Shown: one piece after another, positions 1-6,994 of the stretch
Numbering within the stretch: position 1 is the stretch's first letter
Layout of the letters: every line of letters starts with the position of its first letter
NCBI GenBank assembly: GCA_017474705.1
Contig: JAFVHC010000202.1
Coordinates: 1-8,051, forward strand
DNA: 8,051 bases
Reading direction: 5' to 3'
Source: Bacillota bacterium
GTDB lineage: Bacteria > Bacillota > Clostridia > Lachnospirales > Bianqueaceae
Position numbers and translations under genes: made by a program
Notes under the pieces: model-generated
The model's input: the letters and a program-made list of their open reading frames with translations, nothing else
What the model was told of the DNA's origin: nothing
The model's database searches: none

Positions 1-212
1 AAGGGTTCGGTGCCCGAGGATACCGCTGCACAGATGCGGAGACCTTCCGAAAGGCATTCGCGGAGGCTCTTGCATCGGAGGGACCGGTCTGGATCGAATG
101 TCCGATCGGGCGGGATCTGAACGTCCTGCCTATGATCCCCGCGGGCGGCACGATCGACGATATCATTCAAGAAGAAAATGCATCAGCCATGGGCAAGGAG
201 ATAAAGAAATGA
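1..212 (+). CDS. ilvB: Acetolactate synthase large subunit, C-terminal fragment (partial, 5' end outside window)
   Basis: Reading from base 3 gives 69 codons ending in TGA at 210-212. The peptide begins GFGARGYRCTDAETF and contains the tail signature of thiamine-diphosphate-dependent acetolactate synthases: a PVWIEC strand, then NVLPMIPAGGTIDDII near the end. IlvB condenses two pyruvates to 2-acetolactate, or pyruvate with 2-oxobutyrate to acetohydroxybutyrate, the first common step of valine, leucine and isoleucine synthesis. Only the end of the C-terminal ThDP-binding domain lies in the window, so catalytic residues cannot be checked. The stop overlaps the ilvN start (ATGA at 209-212), and the adjoining regulatory subunit gene makes the assignment firm despite the short fragment. 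A paralogous ThDP enzyme is unlikely. Confidence 0.9.
   Translation, partial: GFGARGYRCTDAETFRKAFAEALASEGPVWIECPIGRDLNVLPMIPAGGTIDDIIQEENASAMGKEIKK
195..200 (+). promoter_or_regulatory. Ribosome binding site of ilvN
   Basis: AAGGAG lies 8 nt before the ATG at 209, inside the last codons of ilvB. It fixes the ilvN start at 209 and argues against an in-frame ATG at 98. Starting at 98 would add 37 residues that match no acetolactate synthase regulatory subunit and only re-read ilvB in another frame. Confidence 0.8.
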
Positions 213-736
213 AGAAGAATACAGAAGTGCTGAGCCTTCTGGTCGATAATACCGCCGGTGTCCTGACAAGGATCACGTCCCTGTTCGGACGGCGCGGTTT
301 CAACATCGATTCCCTGACGGTCTCCGCTACGGAGAATCCGCTGATCTCCCGCATCACCATCGTGGTCCAGGGAGACCCGCAGATCCTGGAGCAGGTGCTG
401 CTGCAGACCGCGAAGCTCAAGACGACGCGCAAAGTCATCGTCCTGGATCCTTCGCAGAGCGTGCTGCGGGAACTTTTGCTCATCAAAGTGCATGCGGACG
501 AGACCAACCGAGCGGCGATCCACGAGATCGCGAACATCTATAAAGCCAAGATCATCGATCTGTCCATCGGTGCCATGACCATGGAATTGACCGGAGAGCC
601 CGACAAGATCGATGGATTCATGGAGATCCTGGGACAGTATGAGATCCTGGAACTGTGCCGGACCGGTATCACCGCCATGGAACGTGGTTCGGACTTCCGG
701 GCCAGGCTCACAGACGGGCAGGAGAGCGGTGTATGA
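209..736 (+). CDS. ilvN: Acetolactate synthase small (regulatory) subunit
   Basis: This 175-residue protein is the regulatory subunit that activates IlvB and gives valine feedback inhibition. An N-terminal ACT domain spans about residues 4-78 (EVLSLLVDNTAGVLTRITSL, then RRGFNIDSLTV), and the C-terminal ALS_ss_C domain runs from about 85 to 160 (RELLLIKV, AKIIDLS, ELCRTGITAMERG). By eye alignment with E. coli IlvH, the valine-site Gly14 and Asn29 correspond to Gly17 and Asn32 here, while the Ala36 position is Ser39; valine sensitivity is therefore likely but not shown. The protein is slightly longer than IlvH because of a polar tail after the ERG motif. The start at 209 is set by AAGGAG and by the 4-nt ATGA overlap with ilvB, which suggests coupled translation and matched subunit amounts. 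Its stop overlaps the next gene in the same way. Confidence 0.96.
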   Translation: MKKNTEVLSLLVDNTAGVLTRITSLFGRRGFNIDSLTVSATENPLISRITIVVQGDPQILEQVLLQTAKLKTTRKVIVLDPSQSVLRELLLIKVHADETNRAAIHEIANIYKAKIIDLSIGAMTMELTGEPDKIDGFMEILGQYEILELCRTGITAMERGSDFRARLTDGQESGV

Positions 737-1674
737 TGCGGGAAATCACGAAGGATCCTTTCGTGTTCGATCCGAAGCACGTACCCTTCGACAGCTGTCA
801 TGCTTCGAATATAGCCCTGCTGGCCGATGGACGGCTTACCGCCGTCTGGTTCGCGGGCACACAGGAAGGCGCGGGCGACGTGGCCATCTGGCAGTCGATC
901 TTTGACGGATTCCGCTGGCAGGCGCCGGAGATCGTGGCGAAGGACGATGAAACAGCCCACTGGAATCCGGTCCTGTTCCAATACGGTGGCAACCTGCTGC
1001 TGTTTTACAAGGTAGGTATGCAGATCCCTTCCTGGCATACGCATGTCAAGGACCTGAACAACGGTACCGTACGGGAGATCGACAACATGGGCCCGGTGCG
1101 GACGAAGATCTGCATCGCGTCTGATGGCCGGCTGTTGGCCGGTGCTTCTACGGAGGACGGTCCGTGGGTCAGCTATTGTGACACCTCGACGGATGATGGC
1201 CAGACCTGGACCCGCAGCGAAGCGCTGCGCCTGACGGACAACGGGCAGCCGGTGATGGAGGCGCGCCGTGGTCTGATCCAGCCCTCCATCTGGGAGAGCG
1301 AGATGGGCGTCTATCACATGCTGATGCGCAGCACCGAAGGATGGCTGTACCGGTCTGACAGCAGCGACGGTGCGACCTGGAGCGTACCGGAGCGTACGGA
1401 GATCCCCAACAACAACAGCGGTTTCGACATCGTCAGCCTGGGGCTGGGCCGCCTGATCCTCTGCTGCAATCCGGTCAGCGGTAACTGGGCCAAACGCACG
1501 CCTTTGGTCCTGATGTCTTCGAACGACAATGGAAAGACCTTCGAGACCGTCTGTACGCTGGAGGACAGCCCGGGAGAGTATTCCTATCCTTCATTGCTCC
1601 ATAATGAAGGCAGATTATACGTTTCTTATACTTATAACCGCAGAACGATCGTCTACCGGGAATTTGAGATATAA
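733..1674 (+). CDS. Sialidase-fold (BNR/Asp-box) protein, COG4692-like predicted neuraminidase, cytosolic
   Basis: This 313-residue protein resembles the predicted neuraminidase / exo-sialidase-like beta-propeller family. Three Asp-box motifs (SxDxGxTW) are visible: STDDGQTW at 152-159, a degenerate DSSDGATW at 209-216 and SNDNGKTF at 263-270. Family-typical segments include HASNIALLADGRLTAVWFAG near the N-terminus, a GLIQPSIWESE stretch around residue 180, NNNSGFDIV, and SPGEYSYPSLL near the C-terminus. There is no signal peptide or membrane segment, so it should act in the cytosol, perhaps on an imported or intracellular glycoside; the substrate cannot be read from the sequence. ATG at 733 (or the next codon, 736) follows AGGAGAG at 720-726 and overlaps the ilvN stop. 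An in-frame ATG at 655 would lie inside ilvN and is not credible. The fold is well supported; sialidase activity itself is not. Confidence 0.82.
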   Translation: MMREITKDPFVFDPKHVPFDSCHASNIALLADGRLTAVWFAGTQEGAGDVAIWQSIFDGFRWQAPEIVAKDDETAHWNPVLFQYGGNLLLFYKVGMQIPSWHTHVKDLNNGTVREIDNMGPVRTKICIASDGRLLAGASTEDGPWVSYCDTSTDDGQTWTRSEALRLTDNGQPVMEARRGLIQPSIWESEMGVYHMLMRSTEGWLYRSDSSDGATWSVPERTEIPNNNSGFDIVSLGLGRLILCCNPVSGNWAKRTPLVLMSSNDNGKTFETVCTLEDSPGEYSYPSLLHNEGRLYVSYTYNRRTIVYREFEI

Positions 1675-1685
1675 ATGGTGAGAAA

Positions 1686-2141
1686 ATGGCACATAAAAGT
1701 GAAATGACGGAACTGACGGTGGGATGCGCGCTGTACGAAGGACAGCGGATCCTGCTGCAGCAGAGCAAGTACCGGGAGTGGGCCGGATTGTGTCTGCCTG
1801 GCGGCCATCTGGAACCGATGGAATCCATCGTAGATGCCGTCGTGCGGGAGATGCGGGAAGAGACCGGGCTCACGATCCTGGATCCGGAGCTTTGCTGTGT
1901 CAAGCAGTTCCGCAATGGAGAGGGAGAGCGCTATATCGTCTTTCTCTTCAAGGCGCACGCGTACGAAGGGACTTTGCGGGATTCCGAAGAAGGCCACAAC
2001 GCCTGGTACGAGCGGGACAAACTTTCGAACTATAAACTGGTCGAGGATCTGGAAGACCAGCTGAAAGCGATGGAAGACCCGCAGATCAACGAGTTCCTGC
2101 GCTTGGAAAAGGAGGGCATATGGCGTTCCGATTACAGATGA
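1686..2141 (+). CDS. Nudix hydrolase, MutT/8-oxo-dGTP diphosphatase-like
   Basis: This 151-residue protein carries a perfect Nudix box, Gx5Ex7REUxEExGU, at residues 40-62: Gly40, Glu46, Arg54-Glu55, Glu58-Glu59 and Gly61. The box binds the divalent metals used to cleave a nucleoside diphosphate-X substrate. The preceding LLQQSKYREWAGLCLPGGHLE is the usual strand-loop leading into it. Length and arrangement fit small Bacillota MutT-like enzymes, often annotated as 8-oxo-dGTP diphosphatases that clean oxidised nucleotides from the pool, but Nudix substrates cannot be assigned from the box alone. The start is 11 nt after the previous stop, with only a weak GGTGAG (1677-1682) very close to the ATG, so initiation may be modest or coupled to the upstream gene. 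Its last 22 nt overlap the lipoprotein gene. Confidence 0.9.
   Translation: MAHKSEMTELTVGCALYEGQRILLQQSKYREWAGLCLPGGHLEPMESIVDAVVREMREETGLTILDPELCCVKQFRNGEGERYIVFLFKAHAYEGTLRDSEEGHNAWYERDKLSNYKLVEDLEDQLKAMEDPQINEFLRLEKEGIWRSDYR
2109..2115 (+). promoter_or_regulatory. Strong ribosome binding site inside the Nudix gene, serving the lipoprotein gene
   Basis: AAGGAGG ends 4 nt before the ATG at 2120. The spacing is short, but this is one of the strongest such motifs in the window. It favours the 2120 start over the in-frame ATG at 2138, which overlaps the Nudix stop as ATGA but sits 22 nt from the motif. Confidence 0.65.
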
Positions 2142-2761
2142 AGCACTGGAAGCTGGCCGTCCTATGGCTCGGCCTCATCTTCCTTTTGACCGGCTGCGGA
2201 GGTTATACCGACGCAAGTGTCCGGATCCCCTCCGGCTGGGGAGAATATACAGCGGCTCCGCTGACGTTCAAGTTTGAAGCCGGCTGGCACGAGGAAGACG
2301 CGGATGCCATGGTCCAATCGATCAACAGCGGCACCGGCTTGTTCGGCCTGAAGACCACAGCTCAGGTCATGAAAGTCCTGGCATCGCCGACGCGCGAGCA
2401 GGGGACGGTCGATTATCTGACACTCAGCTGCTATACCACCGGCCAGGACGTCACAGCGGAGGATCTGGAAGCCGCCATGGACGATCTGAACGGCATGAGC
2501 CGTACGATCAAGAACCAGGCCGGCCTCTACGCAGACGTGGAGCAGAACGCCCGTATCCGCCATTATGGCGGCGTAGACGCGCTGACCATCGCGTACCGCC
2601 TGAGCAATGATGAGACCACCTGTATGATCCAGCTGGCCCTCATCCCCTATGAACAGTACATCTTCCAGATCGCCTTCTGCGACTTCACACAGCAGGAAGA
2701 CAACGACTATCTGGAAGCGATACTTACATCTTTGATCATCAACGAGGAGAAAGAATCATGA
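2120..2761 (+). CDS. Putative lipoprotein of unknown function
   Basis: This 213-residue protein belongs to no family I can name. It has a lipoprotein signal: Lys8 and Lys11, a hydrophobic stretch at about 12-23, and the lipobox L23-T24-G25-C26, so after lipidation at Cys26 it should be anchored to the outer face of the membrane. The mature part is mixed alpha/beta with no further membrane segment. TFKFEAGW near the start, a central helix rich in D/E, GVDALTIAYRLS, and a closing helix DNDYLEAILTSLII are loosely reminiscent of the PsbP/Mog1-like sandwich fold seen in small Bacillota lipoproteins; this is a guess from pattern only. The first six residues depend on the start choice (2120 or 2138); the signal peptide works with either. 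The stop overlaps valS (ATGA), so the gene is co-translated with a tRNA synthetase without an obvious functional link. Confidence 0.85.
   Translation: MAFRLQMKHWKLAVLWLGLIFLLTGCGGYTDASVRIPSGWGEYTAAPLTFKFEAGWHEEDADAMVQSINSGTGLFGLKTTAQVMKVLASPTREQGTVDYLTLSCYTTGQDVTAEDLEAAMDDLNGMSRTIKNQAGLYADVEQNARIRHYGGVDALTIAYRLSNDETTCMIQLALIPYEQYIFQIAFCDFTQQEDNDYLEAILTSLIINEEKES
2744..2749 (+). promoter_or_regulatory. Ribosome binding site of valS
   Basis: GAGGAG lies 8 nt before the ATG at 2758, inside the last codons of the lipoprotein gene. Together with the ATGA overlap it fixes the valS start. Confidence 0.75.
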
Positions 2762-5400
2762 GAAACCTACCTACCACCTATGATCCGAAAGACGTGGAAG
2801 AGCGTCTGTATACCAACTGGGAAGCACAGGGCTACTTCCGTGCTGACCCGGATCCGGAGAAGAAGCCGTTCACGATCGTGATGCCGCCCCCAAATGTAAC
2901 GGGCCAGCTGCACATGGGACATGCGCTGGACAACACCATGCAGGACATCCTGATCCGCTTCAAGCGCATGCAGGGCTACAACGCCCTTTGGCAGCCCGGT
3001 ACCGACCATGCGAGCATCGCAACGGAAGTCAAGGTCATCGAGCAGCTGAAGAAGGAAGGCATCCCGAACAAAGAAGTCCTGGGTCGGGAAGGTTTCCTCA
3101 AGCGCGCCTGGGAATGGAAAGAAGAGTACGGCGGACGCATCATCAAACAGTTGAAAAAGATGGGCTCCTCCGCGGATTGGCAGCGGGAGCGCTTCACCAT
3201 GGACGAAGGCTGCAACAAGGCTGTGGAAGAAGTCTTCGTGCGTCTGTATGATAAAAACTGGATCTACAAGGGATCACGCATCATCAACTGGTGCCCGGTC
3301 TGTCAGACATCCATCTCCGACGCGGAAGTGGAGCATGAGGAACAAGCCGGCCACTTCTGGCATATCAAATACCCGATCGTGGGTGAGGACGGCTTTGTGG
3401 AGATCGCCACGACCCGTCCCGAGACCATGCTGGGCGATACCGCTGTGGCCGTCAACCCGGAAGACGAGCGTTACACCGACCTGGTGGGCAAAATGCTCGA
3501 ACTGCCGCTGACCGGCCGTCAGATCCCGGTGATCGCCGACGCCTATGTCGACAAGGAATTCGGGACCGGCTGCGTGAAGATCACCCCGGCACACGACCCG
3601 AACGACTTTGAAGTGGGCAAGCGCCACGACCTGGAAGAGATCAACATCCTCAATGATGATGCCACGATCAATGAGCGTGGCGGCAAATACTGCGGTATGG
3701 ACCGCTACGAAGCCCGTGCGCAGATCGTTAAGGACCTGGAGGAACTGGGCCTTCTGGTACGCGTGGAGGATCATGTGCACAACGTGGGCACGCATGACCG
3801 CTGCCATACGACCGTAGAGCCCATGATCAAGCCCCAGTGGTTCGTGCGTATGAAGGAAATGGCCGAGACCTGCCGTGAGGCGCTGGAAGACGGCCGTCTG
3901 ACGCTGGTGCCGGAACGCATGAATAAGATCTACCTGAACTGGATCAATAATATGCGTGACTGGTGTATCTCCCGTCAGTTGTGGTGGGGCCACCGCATTC
4001 CGGCCTACTACTGTGAGGACTGCGGTGAGACCGTGGTCCATAAGGGCGGCGCGCCTGCGGTCTGCCCGAAGTGCGGCGGTACGCACTTCCATCAGGATGA
4101 GGATACGCTGGACACCTGGTTCTCCTCCGCACTATGGCCTTTCTCTACACTGGGCTGGCCGGAAGAGACCGAAGCACTCAAGTATTTCTATCCGACCGAC
4201 GTCCTGGTGACAGGATATGATATTATTTTCTTCTGGGTCATCCGCATGGTCTTCTCCGGTATCGAGCAGACCGGTCAGGTGCCGTTCCATACGGTCATCT
4301 TCCATGGCCTGGTACGTGACGAACTGGGCCGTAAGATGAGCAAATCTCTGGGCAACGGTGTGGATCCGCTGGAAGTCATCGAGCAGTATGGTGCGGACGC
4401 GCTGCGTTTCACCCTGGTGACGGGCAATGCGCCGGGCAACGACATGCGCTATTCCGAGACCAAGGTGCAGGCCAGCCGCAACTTTGCCAATAAGATCTGG
4501 AACGCGTCCCGCTTCATCCTGATGAACCTGGACGAGGATCTGCCTGAGACCGTGCCTGCGGAGGATCTGGAAGCGGCCGACCGCTGGATCCTGTCCAAGG
4601 TGAACGATCTGGTGCGTGACGTGACCGACAACATGGAGAAATATGAACTCGGCCTGGCTGTGGGCAAGCTCAACGATTTCTTCTGGGATGAGTTCTGCGA
4701 CTGGTACATCGAGATGGTCAAGTCCCGCCTATACGGTGAGAAGGGCACCTCCCGCACCACCGCCCTTTGGACCTTGAAAGCTGTCCTGCGCACCGCGCTC
4801 AAGCTTCTGCATCCGTATATGCCCTTCATCACTGAGGAGATCTTCTCCTACATCTGCCCGGATGAAGGCTCCATCATGATCTCCGACTGGCCGGTCTATC
4901 AGGAAGCCTGGAACTTCCCGGCTGAGGAAGAAGAGATCTCCGTCATGAAGGAAGCGATCCGTGCCATCCGCAATATCCGTGCGACCATGAACGTGCCGCC
5001 GAAGACCAAGGCGACCGTATATGTGGTGACCACAGATGCTCATGTGGCGGACATCTTCCGCCGCGGCGCCGGTTTCTTCGCGCCTCTGTCCTTCGCGGAT
5101 CAGGTCATCGTGCAGGAGGACCGCACCGGTCTTTCCGAAAGCGCGGTGCAGATCCCGCTGCAAAACGGTTCGGCATTCATTCCGCTGGAGCAGCTGGTGA
5201 ATCTGGACAAAGAACGTGCCCGCCTGAACAAAGAAAAAGACCGCCTGGCAGGAGAGATCGAACGTGCGGAGAAGAAGCTCAGCAACGAACGATTCGTTTC
5301 CAAAGCGCCGGCCAACGTGGTCGAGGAAGAAAGAAACAAAGTTGTGAAATACAATGCCATGCTGCAGGAGGTCGTCACGCAGCTGGCTCGACTGGGGTAA
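2758..5400 (+). CDS. valS: Valyl-tRNA synthetase (class I)
   Basis: This 880-residue cytosolic enzyme charges tRNA-Val with valine using ATP. The domain order is complete. The Rossmann catalytic core has the HIGH-type motif HMGH at 52-55 and KMSKS at 526-530. The inserted CP1 editing domain, which hydrolyses mischarged Thr-tRNA-Val, shows TTRPETMLGDTAV at 218-230 and AHDPNDF at 278-284, with Asp280 in the place of the editing aspartate of known ValRS. A zinc-ribbon knuckle has Cys419, Cys422, Cys436 and Cys439. The anticodon-binding helical domain follows from about 600, and a C-terminal tRNA-binding coiled coil runs from about 810 to 880 (LVNLDKERARLNKEKDRL). The length is normal for bacteria. 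Arginine codons are mainly CGT/CGC, fitting a well-expressed gene. There is no T-box leader directly upstream because the gene starts inside the lipoprotein gene; any tRNA-responsive control would have to act at the operon promoter. Confidence 0.99.
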   Translation: MRNLPTTYDPKDVEERLYTNWEAQGYFRADPDPEKKPFTIVMPPPNVTGQLHMGHALDNTMQDILIRFKRMQGYNALWQPGTDHASIATEVKVIEQLKKEGIPNKEVLGREGFLKRAWEWKEEYGGRIIKQLKKMGSSADWQRERFTMDEGCNKAVEEVFVRLYDKNWIYKGSRIINWCPVCQTSISDAEVEHEEQAGHFWHIKYPIVGEDGFVEIATTRPETMLGDTAVAVNPEDERYTDLVGKMLELPLTGRQIPVIADAYVDKEFGTGCVKITPAHDPNDFEVGKRHDLEEINILNDDATINERGGKYCGMDRYEARAQIVKDLEELGLLVRVEDHVHNVGTHDRCHTTVEPMIKPQWFVRMKEMAETCREALEDGRLTLVPERMNKIYLNWINNMRDWCISRQLWWGHRIPAYYCEDCGETVVHKGGAPAVCPKCGGTHFHQDEDTLDTWFSSALWPFSTLGWPEETEALKYFYPTDVLVTGYDIIFFWVIRMVFSGIEQTGQVPFHTVIFHGLVRDELGRKMSKSLGNGVDPLEVIEQYGADALRFTLVTGNAPGNDMRYSETKVQASRNFANKIWNASRFILMNLDEDLPETVPAEDLEAADRWILSKVNDLVRDVTDNMEKYELGLAVGKLNDFFWDEFCDWYIEMVKSRLYGEKGTSRTTALWTLKAVLRTALKLLHPYMPFITEEIFSYICPDEGSIMISDWPVYQEAWNFPAEEEEISVMKEAIRAIRNIRATMNVPPKTKATVYVVTTDAHVADIFRRGAGFFAPLSFADQVIVQEDRTGLSESAVQIPLQNGSAFIPLEQLVNLDKERARLNKEKDRLAGEIERAEKKLSNERFVSKAPANVVEEERNKVVKYNAMLQEVVTQLARLG

Positions 5401-5401
5401 A

Positions 5402-6655
5402 ATGACAGAACGTTTTACAGAAGCCGTCCAATGGCTGGAAGACGTGCCTCGTTACGGGCATAAGGACGGACTGAACAATATGCTGCGTCTCATGGACCGC
5501 CTGGGACACCCGGAACGGCGCCTCAAGGTGATCCATGTGGCCGGCACCAATGGAAAGGGATCCTGCTGTGCCATGCTGCAGCAGATCCTGATGGACGCGG
5601 GATATCGGGTCGGCATGTTCATCTCACCGCATTTGGTGGATTACCGCGAACGCATCCGCATCGATCATGACCTGATCGACCCGGAAGCCTTCGTAACATA
5701 TCTGGACCGGGTACTCGCAGCCAACGAAACGCTGGTTTCCGAAGGATTCCCGCATGCGACGTTTTTCGAGTTCCTGACGTCCACGGCATTGTTATACTTT
5801 GCTGACGCGCAGCCGGATCTCTGCATCCTTGAGACCGGTGTGGGCGGACGTCTGGATGCCACGAACATCGTTCCGCAGCCGGTATGCTGCCTGATCACTT
5901 CCATCAGCCTGGATCACACACGGGTCCTGGGCAGTACCTTGGAGGAGATCGCAGGAGAAAAAGCCGGCATCATGAAAGCCGGTGTACCGGTGGTCATCGC
6001 CAAAGAGCCGGACTGTGTGACAGAAGTCCTGTGCAGGAAAGCCCAGGAGAAGGACAGCCCGCTGTCCTTGGCGCAGCCAGCTTTGTTCCGGACACGAGAT
6101 GGACAAGGATATGCTTTGTCACTGCAGGGAGCTTATCAATATGATAACGCCGACGCAGTGCTGGAGACGGTCCGTGTTCTGCGGCTGACAGGGATCGCGA
6201 TCCCCGAAGAGGCTGTGGCACGAGGCCTGGAACATACGATCTGGCCGGGGCGCATGCAGCGTGTCAGTGTCGGGAACGGGACTCTGATCCTGGACGGCGC
6301 CCACAATCCGGACGCCGGTAAACGGCTGGGACAGTGGATCGGTTCGCAAGAAGAGCCTGTGCAGGTCCTGTTGGGCGTGCTCAGCAAAAAGGATTCGGGC
6401 GGTGTACTTTCCGGGATCCTTTTAGGGAAAGAAAAGATCACCCGCATCCTCTGTACACCAATCCCGGGAGAGAATTCGGTCGATGCGGAAATGCTGGAGA
6501 CGATGATCCGGCGGCAGGTACCCTGCATCCCATTCCCGGATCTGAAGGCAGCGGTCGATGAGGCCGTGCAGACACGAGGCACGACGATCGTATGCGGATC
6601 CTTGTATCTGATCGGAGCAGTATTGGAATACATCGAGCCCTGGATAAAGAAATAG
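5402..6655 (+). CDS. folC: Folylpolyglutamate synthase / dihydrofolate synthase
   Basis: This 417-residue ATP-dependent Mur-ligase-family enzyme adds glutamate to dihydropteroate and/or extends the polyglutamate tail of folates in the cytosol. Seen in order: the P-loop AGTNGKGS at 47-54; ISPHLVDYRERIRI from residue 74, the folate-site/Mg loop; the family signature ETGVGGRLDATN at 144-155; LDHTRVLG at 170-177; GEKAGIMK at 185-192, where Lys187 corresponds to the carbamylated lysine of the family; and the C-terminal-domain motif DGAHNPDA at 298-305. The length is typical. The ATG at 5402 is one base after the valS stop, with only a weak GGGG at 5394-5397, so translation probably depends on ribosomes finishing valS. 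The valS-folC order is common in Bacillota. An in-frame ATG at 5354 would add 16 unrelated residues inside valS and is rejected. Confidence 0.97.
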   Translation: MTERFTEAVQWLEDVPRYGHKDGLNNMLRLMDRLGHPERRLKVIHVAGTNGKGSCCAMLQQILMDAGYRVGMFISPHLVDYRERIRIDHDLIDPEAFVTYLDRVLAANETLVSEGFPHATFFEFLTSTALLYFADAQPDLCILETGVGGRLDATNIVPQPVCCLITSISLDHTRVLGSTLEEIAGEKAGIMKAGVPVVIAKEPDCVTEVLCRKAQEKDSPLSLAQPALFRTRDGQGYALSLQGAYQYDNADAVLETVRVLRLTGIAIPEEAVARGLEHTIWPGRMQRVSVGNGTLILDGAHNPDAGKRLGQWIGSQEEPVQVLLGVLSKKDSGGVLSGILLGKEKITRILCTPIPGENSVDAEMLETMIRRQVPCIPFPDLKAAVDEAVQTRGTTIVCGSLYLIGAVLEYIEPWIKK

Positions 6656-6659
6656 GAGA
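6654..6659 (+). promoter_or_regulatory. Ribosome binding site overlapping the folC stop codon
   Basis: The TAG stop of folC (6653-6655) supplies the first bases of AGGAGA, which lies 5 nt before the ATG at 6665. A ribosome terminating on folC therefore covers the initiation signal of the next gene. Confidence 0.75.
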
Positions 6660-6664
6660 TTTGT

Positions 6665-6994
6665 ATGTTTTCATTCAACGAGGAATTAAAGTGGTACGAA
6701 CCCGGTCTGGAGACGGTGGAAGAGTCTTTGTCGGGTGATGAGCAGAAGGACCTGGTCGAACTGATCCAGGTCATGCTGAAAGCCCGGGCCGGTGGCCTGG
6801 CCGAAGAGGTCGGAGCCGGCAAGAGTGGTGAAGAAGGTACACAGCTTGCCATCGAAGACGCACTGGAAGGCCCCGGAAAAGAAGCAAAGGCAGAGGCGGA
6901 AGAAGCAGAAGAAACAGAGGAAACAGAAACTGAGGATGCAGCGGAAACCATGGATATGGAAGAGCTGGAACCTTCGGAGGAACTGTCACTATGA
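6665..6994 (+). CDS. Small acidic protein with low-complexity Glu-rich tail, unknown function
   Basis: This 109-residue protein matches no family I recognise. Residues 1-45 look like a short folded or helical module (FNEELKWYEPGLETVEESL, then KDLVELIQVMLKARAGG). From about residue 46 the chain becomes strongly acidic and simple, with an AEE/TEE-type repeat at 76-91 and a tail of Glu, Asp, Met and Leu. It has no signal peptide, membrane segment or cysteine. It is probably real: it has a good AGGAGA ribosome binding site, sits 9 nt after folC, and overlaps the next gene by ATGA with that gene's GGAGG inside its own coding sequence. Close coupling to the zinc-ribbon/TPR membrane protein suggests the two act together, for example with the acidic tail as a binding segment; that is inference. 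The Glu-rich tail is probably disordered. Confidence 0.75.
   Translation: MFSFNEELKWYEPGLETVEESLSGDEQKDLVELIQVMLKARAGGLAEEVGAGKSGEEGTQLAIEDALEGPGKEAKAEAEEAEETEETETEDAAETMDMEELEPSEELSL
6896..6931 (+). repeat. Degenerate 9-nt tandem repeat encoding A/T-E-E
   Basis: Three imperfect 9-nt units (GCGGAAGAA, GCAGAAGAA, ACAGAGGAA) and a fourth broken unit (ACAGAAACT) lie in phase with the reading frame of the acidic protein. Because the unit is a multiple of three, gain or loss of copies would lengthen or shorten the acidic tail without a frameshift. The + strand here is almost all purine. Confidence 0.6.
6976..6980 (+). promoter_or_regulatory. Ribosome binding site of the zinc-ribbon/TPR gene
   Basis: GGAGG lies 10 nt before the ATG at 6991 and inside the preceding gene. 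It supports that start, which also overlaps the upstream stop as ATGA. Confidence 0.65.

Noticed and set aside
98..208. In-frame upstream extension of ilvN from ATG 98
   Set aside because: It re-reads the ilvB coding sequence out of frame, has a composition unlike a folded protein, and is unnecessary given AAGGAG and ATG at 195-211.
655..732. Upstream start for the sialidase-fold gene at ATG 655
   Set aside because: The extra residues are an out-of-frame reading of ilvN; AGGAGAG and the ATGA overlap support 733.
538..1317. Long antisense open frame of 259 codons opposite ilvN and the sialidase-fold gene
   Set aside because: The + strand genes have clear family motifs. The antisense peptide has no recognisable domain, and C/G-ending codons readily leave open antisense frames.
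2680..2760. Possible T-box leader for valS
   Set aside because: The region codes for the C-terminus of the lipoprotein with normal codons, and no antiterminator bulge or terminator hairpin is visible.
3274..4092. Antisense open frame of 272 codons opposite valS
   Set aside because: It mirrors the editing and catalytic regions of ValRS, and its His/Val/Asp-rich sequence is what the reverse reading of those codons yields.
6653..6664. Possible terminator between folC and the acidic gene
   Set aside because: The gap is only 9 nt, with no inverted repeat and no T-run; it holds a ribosome binding site.
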